A stretch of DNA of 64,000 nucleotides. Source: Anaerolineaceae bacterium UBA6133 (GTDB taxonomy: Bacteria > Chloroflexota > Anaerolineae > Anaerolineales > Anaerolineaceae). The stretch spans positions 1-64,000 of the forward strand of contig DIVL01000024.1 of assembly GCA_002435825.1 (NCBI GenBank). The letters run 5' to 3'. Shown here piece by piece: positions 9,529 through 18,359 of the stretch. Each line of letters opens with the position of its first letter. Position 1 is the stretch's first letter. The translations under genes were made by a program, and so were the position numbers. The notes beneath the pieces are model-generated. The model saw only the letters and a program-made list of their open reading frames with translations. It made no database searches and was not told where the DNA came from.

Positions 9529-11626
9529 TCTCTTGCTCCCTTAAAGCAGAACGGAAGAGGTTCTGAGCCCAGGTCAGCAGCAAACCTTTTTCCTCCACGC
9601 CTGATTCTCCATAGTCGGAGGTGCAGAGGTGCACCTGCCCACTGCAGCGGCGCAGCAAGCCGATCAGAGTTCGTTCGAGGTTGAAACGCCCCAATGCTAT
9701 TTCATCATCGGTGGTCCACTTCTTTCCAGGCTGCCATTGTCGGTTGAGCACATAGGGGTGGGTGAGAGGCTGTTCGAGCCGTTCATACCAACCCTTGCTG
9801 CCCAGATTAAGCCAAAATTGATGCTGAACTGCCCGGTTTTGCATTAGAAAGGTCATGACCGGGGCTATCAAGACGCCAGGTTCTCCAACAACTTCCTCTT
9901 CAGGCACGAAAAGCGCCGAGAGCAATCCCTGGCTGAGCGCCTTGTAATACTCTCTGCCAAGGTAAGAAGCGTCTGCTCCCTTGTCAGCCGCAAGGGGACG
10001 TTTAAATTTCTGGTAACTTTGGATCAGGCGCGCGGTGTGTTCGCCCGCTTCCTGGTTTTCAGAAAATCCAAAACCGGGCTGGGTAAGCAGCTCTGAGAAG
10101 AGACGGCTGATGAAGTAGTCCAGCGGTTCGTTCTGGTCCACCGAATCAAGCCAGAGACGCAGCTTCTCAACCTGCTGCAAAATATCACTTGGAATTCTTT
10201 CAGTCAATTCCTTAGGAAGGCTCACGAGCGATGGCAATAAAGTCACATCCTGATTAAAAGTTGCTTGTTCAAGAATCAGACGGGCACGCAGGGGATCAAG
10301 TCTTGGGATTGCTGTTGAGAGCGCCGACAGGGTCTGGTAAAGGTCGGGTGGTTGCTGCCAGTCGGGATGGGCGAGGGATGATAAGGTTAAAACGGTCTGG
10401 ATGTGCGGGTTTGATTTCAGCGCGAGAGAAGGGCGCAAGCTTTGAGTGGGAATGCCGGCTTTTGAAAGGCGGCGTGAAAGCTCGAAGACGAGAGGGTCGC
10501 TGAGAAAAGGCGAAAGAACCGCGATTTCCTCTGCTGGCGTGCCATTCAGGACCAGATCGGCAATCTCCTGGCTGACTGACTGGAGCAGTTCCGGAAAGAA
10601 GCGCGGTTGCTTGCTTGCGATGATGAGCGCTTGAGAAATCGTGGAGTGAGGAAGCTTTTGCGCGTGGGGGGATTGCATGGTGCCAAGGAGAGCTACTACT
10701 GGTGGAGAGCTGACATAATTTTGCTCAAAGTGAAGACATGTATCGGCTTGCAAAGCGAATTTTGCGGCTGATGCCGGGTCAGCTCCCAGGAAGCTGCGCA
10801 AACCACCGCCTTCGTCCATGATGATCAGGGAAGTTTGCAGGCTTTTGATCCACGAACCAACAATGTCATGAACGTAGGGGGGGTCCTCCTCAGCGTTATC
10901 GTAGATCAGGTGCTGGTATTGATTCTGGAAGTACTTTTGAAAGGTTTCGTTTGGCCACACAATTTCCCGGAAAAGTTCGACTTGCAGCGAAAAATCCAGC
11001 AGATTATGCTCCAGGCAGAATTCGCGGAAAGCATTCACCGCCAGTTGGACATCATCGTAGACTACCAGCTGCGACTGGTCACCCGTCCAAGCAGATTTTA
11101 GCCTGCGAGCTAGCTCGGTGTGGGGAAAACCGACAATAGCGGATTTATTCAGGTTATCCAGCAGTTGGCTAAAGAGGCGGTTCCGTGTGAGCGTGATCGT
11201 AGCAAAATGTCCACGGTCGATCACGGGATCAGCAACCTGAGCCATGAAGTACTGCGCGGTTTCGAGCGTCAGAAAGCGCGGCGGCTCAAAAGGATGCCTG
11301 AACACCTGGCGGCTGGCAATTAACGGCCAAAATAGGGCGATCATCCTGCGGACGATGCTGCTCATCGTCTGGATGCTGATCTGTTGAGATGAGGGCAAAT
11401 TGCTGCTCCGCAGGTAATCTTGATAAGGCTTGGCCAGGCTTTGCTGGGGAACAAGCACAAGCGTGGTAGATCTGGCGTCCGAGCTGAGAATCTGCTGCAA
11501 ACGGAGCAATGCCGCGCTGGTTTTCCCCGAAGAAGCCGGTCCACTCAGAAATAAATGCGGAAAGCTGGTGATATCAGCAGCTTGCTGTTGCATTTTCCCG
11601 GGTGTGTGTGACAAGATCCTATCCAT
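9521..11626 (-). CDS. AddB-like divergent helicase subunit lacking its nuclease domain
   Basis: The N-terminus has a Walker A GPASSGKT, and LIYDNAEEDPP occupies the motif II position with an altered DNAEE. The domain arrangement (inserted 1B/2B-like regions, VAVLSP-like segment near residue 390) resembles AddB or AdnA subunits. The protein is 701 residues, and no C-terminal PD-(D/E)XK core or iron-staple cysteines are evident, whereas AddB is usually over 1100. That nuclease is encoded two genes downstream. The start is uncertain: ATG 11626 is preferred, with TTG 11647 and ATG 11593 possible. It overlaps the helicase gene by 8 bases. Confidence 0.7.
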   Translation of the reverse strand: MDRILSHTPGKMQQQAADITSFPHLFLSGPASSGKTSAALLRLQQILSSDARSTTLVLVPQQSLAKPYQDYLRSSNLPSSQQISIQTMSSIVRRMIALFWPLIASRQVFRHPFEPPRFLTLETAQYFMAQVADPVIDRGHFATITLTRNRLFSQLLDNLNKSAIVGFPHTELARRLKSAWTGDQSQLVVYDDVQLAVNAFREFCLEHNLLDFSLQVELFREIVWPNETFQKYFQNQYQHLIYDNAEEDPPYVHDIVGSWIKSLQTSLIIMDEGGGLRSFLGADPASAAKFALQADTCLHFEQNYVSSPPVVALLGTMQSPHAQKLPHSTISQALIIASKQPRFFPELLQSVSQEIADLVLNGTPAEEIAVLSPFLSDPLVFELSRRLSKAGIPTQSLRPSLALKSNPHIQTVLTLSSLAHPDWQQPPDLYQTLSALSTAIPRLDPLRARLILEQATFNQDVTLLPSLVSLPKELTERIPSDILQQVEKLRLWLDSVDQNEPLDYFISRLFSELLTQPGFGFSENQEAGEHTARLIQSYQKFKRPLAADKGADASYLGREYYKALSQGLLSALFVPEEEVVGEPGVLIAPVMTFLMQNRAVQHQFWLNLGSKGWYERLEQPLTHPYVLNRQWQPGKKWTTDDEIALGRFNLERTLIGLLRRCSGQVHLCTSDYGESGVEEKGLLLTWAQNLFRSALREQEND

Positions 11627-11691
11627 TCCAAAAGAATTATAAATCAAGCAGCAGGCTCTGTCCTAGAAGATCGCATTCTCACTGCGGGAGT

Positions 11692-11700
11692 TGGTATAAT
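11692..11700 (+). promoter_or_regulatory. extended -10 promoter of the acyl-CoA synthetase gene
   Basis: TGGTATAAT lies 28 bases before ATG 11729 with CAGGAGAG between as ribosome binding site. No convincing -35 box is present at 16-18 bases upstream. Confidence 0.7.
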
Positions 11701-11728
11701 CCTTCTGACAAACATTCAGGAGAGAACC

Positions 11729-13828
11729 ATGCCATCATCACTCACCCCTTTTTTTGATGCAAAAGGTGTTGCTATTTTAGGCGCTTCTACCAACCCCAAG
11801 AAACTCAGTTACGGCATTCTTGAGAACCTGGTGACCTATGGTTACCCGGGTGAGGTTTATCCAGTCAACCCAAAGGCAACAGAGATCCTGGGAAAAAAGG
11901 CTTACGCCTCGATTGCAGACGTGCCAGATCCGGTTGAGTTGGCGGTGGTGGTACTGCCTGTGACTGTGATCATGGAAACCATGAGGGAAATTGGTGAGCG
12001 AGGGATCAAGGCGGTCGTCATTATCACTGGTGGCTTCAGGGAGCTTGGTGAGGAAGGCGCGAAAGTAGAGCGGGCTGTGAAGGAATTGGCGCAATCCTAT
12101 GGCATGCGGGTGGTTGGTCCCAACTGCGTTGGAACCATCGACGTTCGCACAGGTTTGGATTCAACTTTCATCAAAGGTCTTCCACCGGCGGGACCGATTG
12201 CTTTTATCTCCCAATCAGGGGCAATCTGCGGCGGTGTGATCGACTTGGTCATCAACTCCAAGATCGGTTTTTCCCATTTTGCCAGCCTGGGTAATGAGAT
12301 GGACGTGACCGAAGCCGATATGCTCGAATACTTTGCCGAAGATGAACACGCTGAAGTGATTGCAATGTATGTGGAAGGGATCCAGGATGGTCCGCGCTTT
12401 ATGGAAGTGGCGAGGAAGGTGTCGCAGAAGAAGCCCATTGTATTCCTCAAAGCTGGTAAGAACGACGCCGGCGCGAAGGCAGTCAGTTCACATACTGGCT
12501 CGCTGGCAGGTTCCTACGCAGCCTACCAGGCAGCGCTTGAGCAAGCTGGTGTGATTGAAGTTGAAACCATCAGCCAGCTCTTCAATGTGGCATGGGCGCT
12601 CGGAACGCAGCCTTTGCCGGCGGGGAAACGCGTCGCCATTACGACCAATGCCGGCGGTGCAGCGGCACTCGCAGCAGACAGCCTGGCGTTTAATGGCTTC
12701 GGACTGGCGCAGATAGCGCCGGAAATCCAGGAAAAACTGAGAACAAAATTGAATCCCAGCGCACAGGTCTCGAACCCGGTGGATATGCTTGGTTCAGTCA
12801 GCCCTGAGGATTACCTCTGGAGCCTGGGAAACCTGGATGCCGATCAGGGCGTGGATGTGCTGCTTCCCATCCTGGTGCCGCAATCTTTGGTGGACACCCT
12901 GGGAGTGGCTAAAGCCTGGGTTGAGATGGGTAAGAAGACCAACAAAACCTTGCTAACCTGCCTGATGGGTGAACGCAGCACACGCGAGTCGGAACAATAT
13001 CTGAATATGGCGGGTGTGCCGGTGTTTGCCTATCCGGATGAAGCCGGACGGGTTCTGAGGGGGATGGAAAACTATAAGCAAATTCTAAAGAGATCGGCTT
13101 TTAATCCGGTCGTAATAAAGAATATTGACCACAACAAAATGGCAGCTGCATTGGCTTTGGTGAAGGACGCGCAGGCTGCGGGTGAGTATGAAACCCGCAC
13201 GATGATGGAGGCTTACGGAATCCAGAACGTACCGGGCGACCTGGCAGCCGGGGTGGATGAAGCCGAGAAAATCGCCGAAAAGGTTGGCTATCCGGTGGTG
13301 ATGAAGATCGTCTCTGAGGATATCTTGCACAAGTCAGATTCCGGCGGAATCGCGTTGAACATTGAGAATTCAGAACAACTGCGCGTAGAATATAAAGCGA
13401 TGATGGATCGGATTGCCCAAAATGAACCGCAGGCACGCATCAGGGGAGTGATGGTCGAAAAAATGGCGCCTAAGGGCTTGGAAGTGATTGTGGGAATGCG
13501 GCGCGACCCTACTTTTGGACCTCTAATGATGTTTGGTCTGGGCGGTACGATGGTGGAACTGCTCAAGGACATCAGCTTCAAAGTGGCACCTTTGACAGAT
13601 GAAGACATCGACGAGATGATCGAAATGACACTTGCGGGCAAGCTTCTCAAGGGCTATCGTGGATCAGCAAAGGCTGACATGCAGGCTGTAAAAGATACTA
13701 TCGCGCGTTTGAGCCAGCTAAGCCTGGACAATCCCGAAATCAGTGAAATCGAAATCAACCCCTTGATCGTTTATCCGGAAGGTCAGGGAGCGATCTCGCT
13801 TGACAGTCGTGCGATCATGGCGAAGTGA
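11729..13828 (+). CDS. ADP-forming acetate/acyl-CoA synthetase (fused alpha-beta subunits)
   Basis: These enzymes convert acyl-CoA, ADP and phosphate to the acid, ATP and CoA, giving energy from fermentation products. The 699-residue protein has a CoA-binding Rossmann domain (about 10-135, GASTNPKKLSYGI), succinyl-CoA ligase-like domains with phospho-acceptor H255 in SSHTGSLAG, and a C-terminal ATP-grasp beta domain (about 470-699). No GNAT acetyltransferase domain is present, so it is the metabolic form, not a Pat-type protein acetylase. The start follows CAGGAGAG. It is monocistronic or co-transcribed with the SDR gene 76 bases downstream. It suits an anaerobic fermenting lifestyle. Confidence 0.92.
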   Translation: MPSSLTPFFDAKGVAILGASTNPKKLSYGILENLVTYGYPGEVYPVNPKATEILGKKAYASIADVPDPVELAVVVLPVTVIMETMREIGERGIKAVVIITGGFRELGEEGAKVERAVKELAQSYGMRVVGPNCVGTIDVRTGLDSTFIKGLPPAGPIAFISQSGAICGGVIDLVINSKIGFSHFASLGNEMDVTEADMLEYFAEDEHAEVIAMYVEGIQDGPRFMEVARKVSQKKPIVFLKAGKNDAGAKAVSSHTGSLAGSYAAYQAALEQAGVIEVETISQLFNVAWALGTQPLPAGKRVAITTNAGGAAALAADSLAFNGFGLAQIAPEIQEKLRTKLNPSAQVSNPVDMLGSVSPEDYLWSLGNLDADQGVDVLLPILVPQSLVDTLGVAKAWVEMGKKTNKTLLTCLMGERSTRESEQYLNMAGVPVFAYPDEAGRVLRGMENYKQILKRSAFNPVVIKNIDHNKMAAALALVKDAQAAGEYETRTMMEAYGIQNVPGDLAAGVDEAEKIAEKVGYPVVMKIVSEDILHKSDSGGIALNIENSEQLRVEYKAMMDRIAQNEPQARIRGVMVEKMAPKGLEVIVGMRRDPTFGPLMMFGLGGTMVELLKDISFKVAPLTDEDIDEMIEMTLAGKLLKGYRGSAKADMQAVKDTIARLSQLSLDNPEISEIEINPLIVYPEGQGAISLDSRAIMAK

Positions 13829-13904
13829 GAATTTTTCGCAGATATCGGATAAAGCTGATTTGACAAGAGCTTGGCACGCCAATCGAAAAGAGAATGGAGA
13901 CATA

Positions 13905-14687
13905 ATGACGCAAACTGAAGAATTTACAGGAAAAGTTGTTTTAGTCACTGGTGCCAGCCAGGGCATTGGATTGGAGATTTGCAGGCAATTTTCGGATTTG
14001 GGAGCTACCGTGATCTCAGTTGCCAGAAACAAAGAAAAGCTTGAAATGGCAAAGCAATCGATAACGAACAATTCCAATATTTATCCGTATTCTTGCGATC
14101 TATCTGTAAAGTCCGAAATAGAAAAGCTATTTGATGCAATAAAGGAAAAATTCCAGAGAATTGATGTTCTGGTAAACAATTTAGGTGCGTTCTCAGAAAA
14201 AATTGAGTGGAACGCGATTGATTACGATCTGTGGATCAAAACATTTGAAACCAACGTCCTTAGCGCATATTTTTGTATGGTCGAAGCTGCTGAGATCATG
14301 GTCGAAAATAAGGCGAAAGGTGTCATCATAAATATCGGCTCTTCGTCAGCCTTGCAGGTGAAAAAGGGACGGCTGAATTATACGGTTTCGAAATCAGCGC
14401 TTCACACCATGTCCAGAGTAACCGCGATGGACCTCGCGAAGCACCAAATTCGCGTCAATGTTGTCTCTCCGGGACCTACCGCGACAGAGATAGTCGAAGA
14501 AAGAATGAAAGACCCTGAACAGTGGGCGGAAGAAGAAATAAGACTGAAAAAGATCCCCTTGGGAAGCTATGCTTCAACCAGCGACATCGCAAATGCTGTA
14601 GTCTTCCTTAGTTCATCCAAAGCGAAGTTTATTACCGGCGCTATACTGCCTGTAGACGGCGGTTACACCATCGGCGAAACTGTGTAG
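13905..14687 (+). CDS. SDR family NAD(P)-dependent oxidoreductase
   Basis: This is a classical short-chain dehydrogenase of 260 residues. It has the cofactor motif TGASQGIG, a VNNLGAF (NNAG-like) motif, the serine of INIGSSSA and the catalytic YTVSK pair, then the C-terminal PVDGGYTIGE. I take ATG 13905 with GGAGA before it; the frame is open to 13800 inside the preceding gene. The reaction may be 3-oxoacyl reduction or oxidation of an alcohol or sugar; the sequence does not decide. By eye it is more AT-rich than its neighbours and has more AAA/ATA codons, which may indicate later acquisition. Confidence 0.88.
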   Translation: MTQTEEFTGKVVLVTGASQGIGLEICRQFSDLGATVISVARNKEKLEMAKQSITNNSNIYPYSCDLSVKSEIEKLFDAIKEKFQRIDVLVNNLGAFSEKIEWNAIDYDLWIKTFETNVLSAYFCMVEAAEIMVENKAKGVIINIGSSSALQVKKGRLNYTVSKSALHTMSRVTAMDLAKHQIRVNVVSPGPTATEIVEERMKDPEQWAEEEIRLKKIPLGSYASTSDIANAVVFLSSSKAKFITGAILPVDGGYTIGETV

Positions 14688-14726
14688 GATGCGAGGTTGA
14701 AGTCTTAGCGGGGATTAAATAATAAA

Positions 14727-14799
14727 AGCCAACGAAGGGAATCGAACCCCCGACCGGACGCTTACGAAGCGTCTGCTCTACCGACTGAGCTACGTTGGC
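14727..14799 (-). tRNA. tRNA-Thr (anticodon CGT)
   Basis: The minus strand gives acceptor GCCAACG/CGTTGGC, D arm GCTC/GAGC, anticodon stem GACGC/GCGTC with loop TTCGTAA and anticodon CGT, and a T arm with GGTTCGATTCC. CCA is not encoded. It reads Thr ACG codons. Confidence 0.95.
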
Positions 14800-14808
14800 G
14801 TGGGGGCG

Positions 14809-14817
14809 ATTATACCA
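14809..14817 (-). promoter_or_regulatory. extended -10 promoter of tRNA-Thr
   Basis: Minus-strand TGGTATAAT ends 9 bases before the tRNA 5' end, with no evident -35 box. Confidence 0.75.
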
Positions 14818-14839
14818 GAAAACTTTATTAGCTAAGGGG

Positions 14840-14895
14840 TTTTTAATAGGTAGGTATCTCGTGTGTTTGTATCTCGTGTGTTTTTAATAGGTAGG
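14840..14895. repeat. compound direct repeat
   Basis: The 15-base unit GTATCTCGTGTGTTT occurs twice in tandem (14854-14868 and 14869-14883), flanked by two copies of TTTTTAATAGGTAGG (14840-14854 and 14881-14895). The order suggests duplication of a short segment by slippage or element insertion. Confidence 0.85.
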
Positions 14896-14960
14896 GTTTT
14901 CATAAAACCCGATATACGGGGGTGGAAAAGCCGGGTTCAACCCCATTCGCTACGCTCAGG

Positions 14961-14989
14961 GGCAGGTGAAACGGAACGCGACCTACGAA
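14961..14989. repeat. short intergenic repeat, copy B
   Basis: GGCAGG, AACGCG and CCTACGAA occur in the same order as at 161-190, with slightly different spacing. Confidence 0.5.
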
Positions 14990-15123
14990 AAAATCTTTAG
15001 CCCTCTCTCGAGGGAGGGTCTGTCGAAGATCCCAGCCTCGAAGAGGCGTGCGGACTAAGCGGGGGAGAGTGTCTTACGATATTTTAATCATCCAAGAAGT
15101 AAAGGTAATTGAGAGACGGATTG

Positions 15124-15191
15124 AAAAACGCAATCCGGCCTACGAAAAGATGCCCTTTTTGAGGAAGAGACGTCTAAGAGCCATCCGGCCT
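15124..15191. repeat. short intergenic repeat, copies C and D
   Basis: AACGCAATCCGGCCTACGAA at 15127-15146 matches the AACGC/CCTACGAA pattern of copies A and B, and CATCCGGCCTA recurs at 15182-15192 just before the dinB stop. Confidence 0.5.
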
Positions 15192-15200
15192 ATTTATTCT

Positions 15201-16388
15201 TCATTTCCTTTTGCCCGGTTTCAGAGAGCTGGCGCGGATGATGATCTGTTTGCCGTATTTATCTTTCAGCGTGTCGATTGCTTCTGTCAGTTGGGTTTTC
15301 TTCTGGGCCGAAGTGTCAAAAAGTGATAGTTGGATGGCAGGCTCCTCCAACTTGGTAACGCCCACGCCCAAAAGGCGCACTTCCCGACCCACCGTAAAGT
15401 GGCTTTTTAGTAAATCCGTCACAGCGCCAAAAATTTCGTCATCCAGATTGGTTGGCTGTTGAAGCATCTTCTGCCGCGTGATGGTGGTGAAGTCAGAGTA
15501 CCTGATCTTGATCTGGACGCAGCTGCCTGCCAGGTTGTGTTTACGCAGACGGTAACCGACCTTGTCGGAAAGCCAACGCAGGGTGTCAGAAATCTGCCGC
15601 AGGTCATCTGTGTCAGAGTAATAGGTGGTTTCGTTGCTGACCGATTTTGGATCATGCTCGCTATCGTAGACCGGTCGTGTGTCGATGCCTTTAGCGCGAT
15701 CGAGGATTTCAGAGGCGTGATTGCCAAAAAAACCGCGCAATTCACTCTCTGAAAGCTCGTAAAGCTGCCCTATACGGAAAATGCCTCTTTCCCGCAGTTT
15801 TTCTGCCGTTTTTGGACCAAAACCCCACAAAGCCTGGATCTCGAGAGGGGTAAGGAATGCCTGTTCTTCTCCTGGCTCAATGATGGTGATGGCACGTGGG
15901 GCGCGACCAGTGTGTACCTGTTTCTTGCCGTAGTCATTTGCCATTTTGGCTACCAGTTTGTTGGTAGCACCGCCGAGTGAGCAGGGAAGCCGGGTTTCAT
16001 CCGCGACCCGTTTTTGCAGACCAATTGCAATCAGCTTGAGAGGTTGCGGTAAATCACTGACGTCCAGGAATGCTTCATCCACCGAAACCTGCTCGACCAA
16101 CGGAGTCGTGTCCTGCAGAATGGACATCACACGATCAGAATATTCACTGTAGAGCCCGTGGCGATGATGGATCATAAGCAATTCAGGGCAAAGTTGGAGG
16201 GCCTTCCCGGCGGGCATGGCAGAGCGCACGCCTTTCAGTCGTGCGGCATAGGAGCAGGACGCGATCACTCCCCGCCCCTGGGGACTGCCGCCAACAGCAA
16301 AGGCTTTGCCCACAAGGGATGGATCAAGCAGTTCTTCTACAGAACAGAAAAAAGCGTCGAGGTCGAGGTGAAGAATTTTGCGTGCCAT
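15201..16388 (-). CDS. dinB: DNA polymerase IV (Y family, translesion)
   Basis: DinB copies damaged templates at the cost of fidelity. Catalytic carboxylates are D9 (in HLDLDAFF) and D104/E105 (VSVDEAFLD). The steric-gate region (FFCSVEE), ASCSYAARLKGV in the fingers, the helix-hairpin-helix in the thumb (IQALWGFGPKTAEKLRERGI) and a C-terminal little finger domain complete a normal 395-residue DinB. No clear beta-clamp box was identified with confidence; IQLSLFD near the end is a good candidate. The gene follows gyrB with a strong hairpin between them. The ribosome binding site is weak (GGCGAG). Confidence 0.94.
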   Translation of the reverse strand: MARKILHLDLDAFFCSVEELLDPSLVGKAFAVGGSPQGRGVIASCSYAARLKGVRSAMPAGKALQLCPELLMIHHRHGLYSEYSDRVMSILQDTTPLVEQVSVDEAFLDVSDLPQPLKLIAIGLQKRVADETRLPCSLGGATNKLVAKMANDYGKKQVHTGRAPRAITIIEPGEEQAFLTPLEIQALWGFGPKTAEKLRERGIFRIGQLYELSESELRGFFGNHASEILDRAKGIDTRPVYDSEHDPKSVSNETTYYSDTDDLRQISDTLRWLSDKVGYRLRKHNLAGSCVQIKIRYSDFTTITRQKMLQQPTNLDDEIFGAVTDLLKSHFTVGREVRLLGVGVTKLEEPAIQLSLFDTSAQKKTQLTEAIDTLKDKYGKQIIIRASSLKPGKRK

Positions 16389-16395
16389 ATTAGCA

Positions 16396-16420
16396 AACTC
16401 GCCTGTTTTCCAGGCGAGTT
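16396..16420 (-). terminator. hairpin between gyrB and dinB (terminator or attenuator)
   Basis: A perfect 10-bp stem AACTCGCCTG/CAGGCGAGTT encloses a five-base loop directly after the gyrB stop. On the minus strand only TTTGCTAAT follows, a weak U-tract, and the dinB start is 8 bases beyond the stem. It could terminate part of gyrB transcription or occlude dinB translation. Confidence 0.6.
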
Positions 16421-16428
16421 ATGAGTAA

Positions 16429-18342
16429 TTAGATGTCCAGGTTGCGAACTTCTTTCGCATGGGTTTGGATAAAACGCCGCCGGGGAGGAACAAGCGAGCC
16501 CATCAGCATGTCAAAAGTCAGGTCGGCTTCTGCCGCGTCTTCGATCTCCACTTGCAAAAGGGTGCGGTTTTCAGGATTCATGGTTGTTTCCCAGAGTTGT
16601 TCGGGGTTCATTTCACCAAGACCCTTGTAGCGGGAGAGACCTACCTTGCTCAGACCGCCAAACTTTGCTACCAGCTTATCCTTTTCAGCTTCACTATAGG
16701 CGTAAAAAATCTGATTGCGATTAGAGATGCGATAAAGCGGGGGCTGGGCAATGTAGAGATGCCCTTCCTCGATCAAAGGTTGCATGTAGCGGAAGAAAAA
16801 AGTCAGCAGCAGAGTACGGATATGGGCTCCGTCAACATCCGCATCGGTCATGATAATCACGCGACCGTATCTAAGACCCTTGAGGTCAAATGAATCGCCA
16901 ATACCTGTGCCAAGCGCAGAAACGAGCGATTTTACCTCGCGGTTGCCGAGGATTTTATCGAGACGGGCGCGTTCAGTGTTGAGAATCTTTCCGCGCAGAG
17001 GAAGGATAGCCTGGAAGTGTCGGTCGCGACCTTGCTTGGCAGAGCCACCTGCGGATTCACCTTCAACGATATACATTTCGGTTTTTTCTGGATTGCGCTC
17101 TGAACAGTCAGCCAGTTTACCTGGAAGAGTCATCGACTCAAGCGCGGATTTGCGGATGACAAGATCACGCGCTTTCTTGGCAGCGTCACGAGCCCGGGCT
17201 GAGGTGAGACATTTTTGGACGATGGCGCGACCTGTGGCGGGATTTTCATCGAGAAAAGTGGAGACGGTTTCGAGGACCACTGACTGAACGTAAGTCTGGA
17301 CCTCCGGGTTCATCAACTTGACCTTCGTCTGGCTTTCGAACTGGGGATCCGGGTGTTTGATGCTGACAATGCTGGTAAGCCCTTCACGTGTGTCATCGCC
17401 GCTGAAATTCGGCTCAGATTCTTTTAAGAGACCTGCTTTGCGGGCGTAGTCGTTGATACTGCGGGTGATGGCAGCGCGCAAACCTGTGAGGTGTGTACCG
17501 CCGTCGATGGTGTTGATGGTGTTTGCGAAGGTGTAGATGGATTCAGAATAAGCGTCTGTGTACTGAACCGCAAACTCAACTCCGATGCCTTCAATTTCCT
17601 TTTCGCCAAAAATCAAGGGGTGAAGTGTTTGACGGTTGCGATTAACATAGCGAGCAAAGGAGGCAATGCCACCTTCAAAGTGGAAGGTCATTTCCTTGCC
17701 TTCACGCTCGTCAATCAATTGGATGCTGACACCGCGGGTGACAAAAGCCATTTCCCGGAAACGCTGTACGAGTGTTTCGAAGCGGAAGCTTGGTTCATCC
17801 TTGAAAATTTCACGATCAAAACGGAAAGAGGTTGATGTGCTGTTATGATCACCTTTATAGGTGCCAATGGCTTTTACTGGTTCTTTGGGTATGCCTCTCT
17901 CATAGCGCTGGAAGTAAATCTTGTTCGAGCGGTGAATGGTGACTTCGCACCACTCCGACAAAGCGTTTACGGCCGAGACTCCCACACCGTGCAGACCACC
18001 GGAGACCTTGTAGGATCCCCCGCCAAATTTTCCGCCGGCGTGCAGTACGGTCATAACGACCTGCAGGGCTGAGATTTTCCTCTCAGGATGAATTTCAACT
18101 GGAATGCCGCGACCGTTATCTGTGACAGTGACACTGTCATCAGGATGAATGGTAACAGTGATATGATCACAAAATCCTGCAAGCGCTTCGTCAATCGAGT
18201 TGTCAACGACTTCGTAGATGAGGTGGTGAAGGGCTTTGATGTCTGTGCCGCCAACGTACATGCCAGGGCGGCGGCGGACAGCCTCAAGACCTTCGAGGAT
18301 TTGTATGTCACCTGCATCGTAATGTTCGGGTTTATTGTTCAA
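16429..18342 (-). CDS. gyrB: DNA gyrase subunit B
   Basis: GyrB supplies ATPase activity for negative supercoiling. The GHKL ATPase fold shows [13 protein letters not shown] and RGIPV motifs near the N-terminus, with GGLHGVG further on. The Toprim domain carries EGESAGGSA and DADVDGAHI, and the C-terminus has the conserved [17 protein letters not shown]. At 637 residues it is the compact GyrB without the proteobacterial insertion. The start codon is TTG 18342, supported by TTGGAG upstream and by the protein beginning [14 protein letters not shown]. gyrA is not in the window. A paralogous ParE cannot be wholly excluded. Confidence 0.93.
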   Translation of the reverse strand: MNNKPEHYDAGDIQILEGLEAVRRRPGMYVGGTDIKALHHLIYEVVDNSIDEALAGFCDHITVTIHPDDSVTVTDNGRGIPVEIHPERKISALQVVMTVLHAGGKFGGGSYKVSGGLHGVGVSAVNALSEWCEVTIHRSNKIYFQRYERGIPKEPVKAIGTYKGDHNSTSTSFRFDREIFKDEPSFRFETLVQRFREMAFVTRGVSIQLIDEREGKEMTFHFEGGIASFARYVNRNRQTLHPLIFGEKEIEGIGVEFAVQYTDAYSESIYTFANTINTIDGGTHLTGLRAAITRSINDYARKAGLLKESEPNFSGDDTREGLTSIVSIKHPDPQFESQTKVKLMNPEVQTYVQSVVLETVSTFLDENPATGRAIVQKCLTSARARDAAKKARDLVIRKSALESMTLPGKLADCSERNPEKTEMYIVEGESAGGSAKQGRDRHFQAILPLRGKILNTERARLDKILGNREVKSLVSALGTGIGDSFDLKGLRYGRVIIMTDADVDGAHIRTLLLTFFFRYMQPLIEEGHLYIAQPPLYRISNRNQIFYAYSEAEKDKLVAKFGGLSKVGLSRYKGLGEMNPEQLWETTMNPENRTLLQVEIEDAAEADLTFDMLMGSLVPPRRRFIQTHAKEVRNLDI

Positions 18343-18359
18343 GTTTCTGCTCCAAAGGT

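Larger units (their letters stand above)
14800..15200. other. 401-base non-coding spacer with short repeats
   Basis: No credible gene is seen between tRNA-Thr and dinB. The spacer holds the tRNA-Thr promoter, a tandem duplication (14840-14895), a perfect GGGTTTT/AAAACCC hairpin (14894-14910), a near-perfect palindrome CCCTCTCTC/GAGGGAGGG (15001-15018), and two or three copies of the CCTACGAA repeat. A 92-residue frame at 15048-15326 runs antisense into dinB and is not believable. Confidence 0.7.

Noticed and set aside
15048..15326. 92-residue plus-strand ORF overlapping the dinB end
   Set aside because: It runs through intergenic repeats and antisense to dinB, with no start signals.
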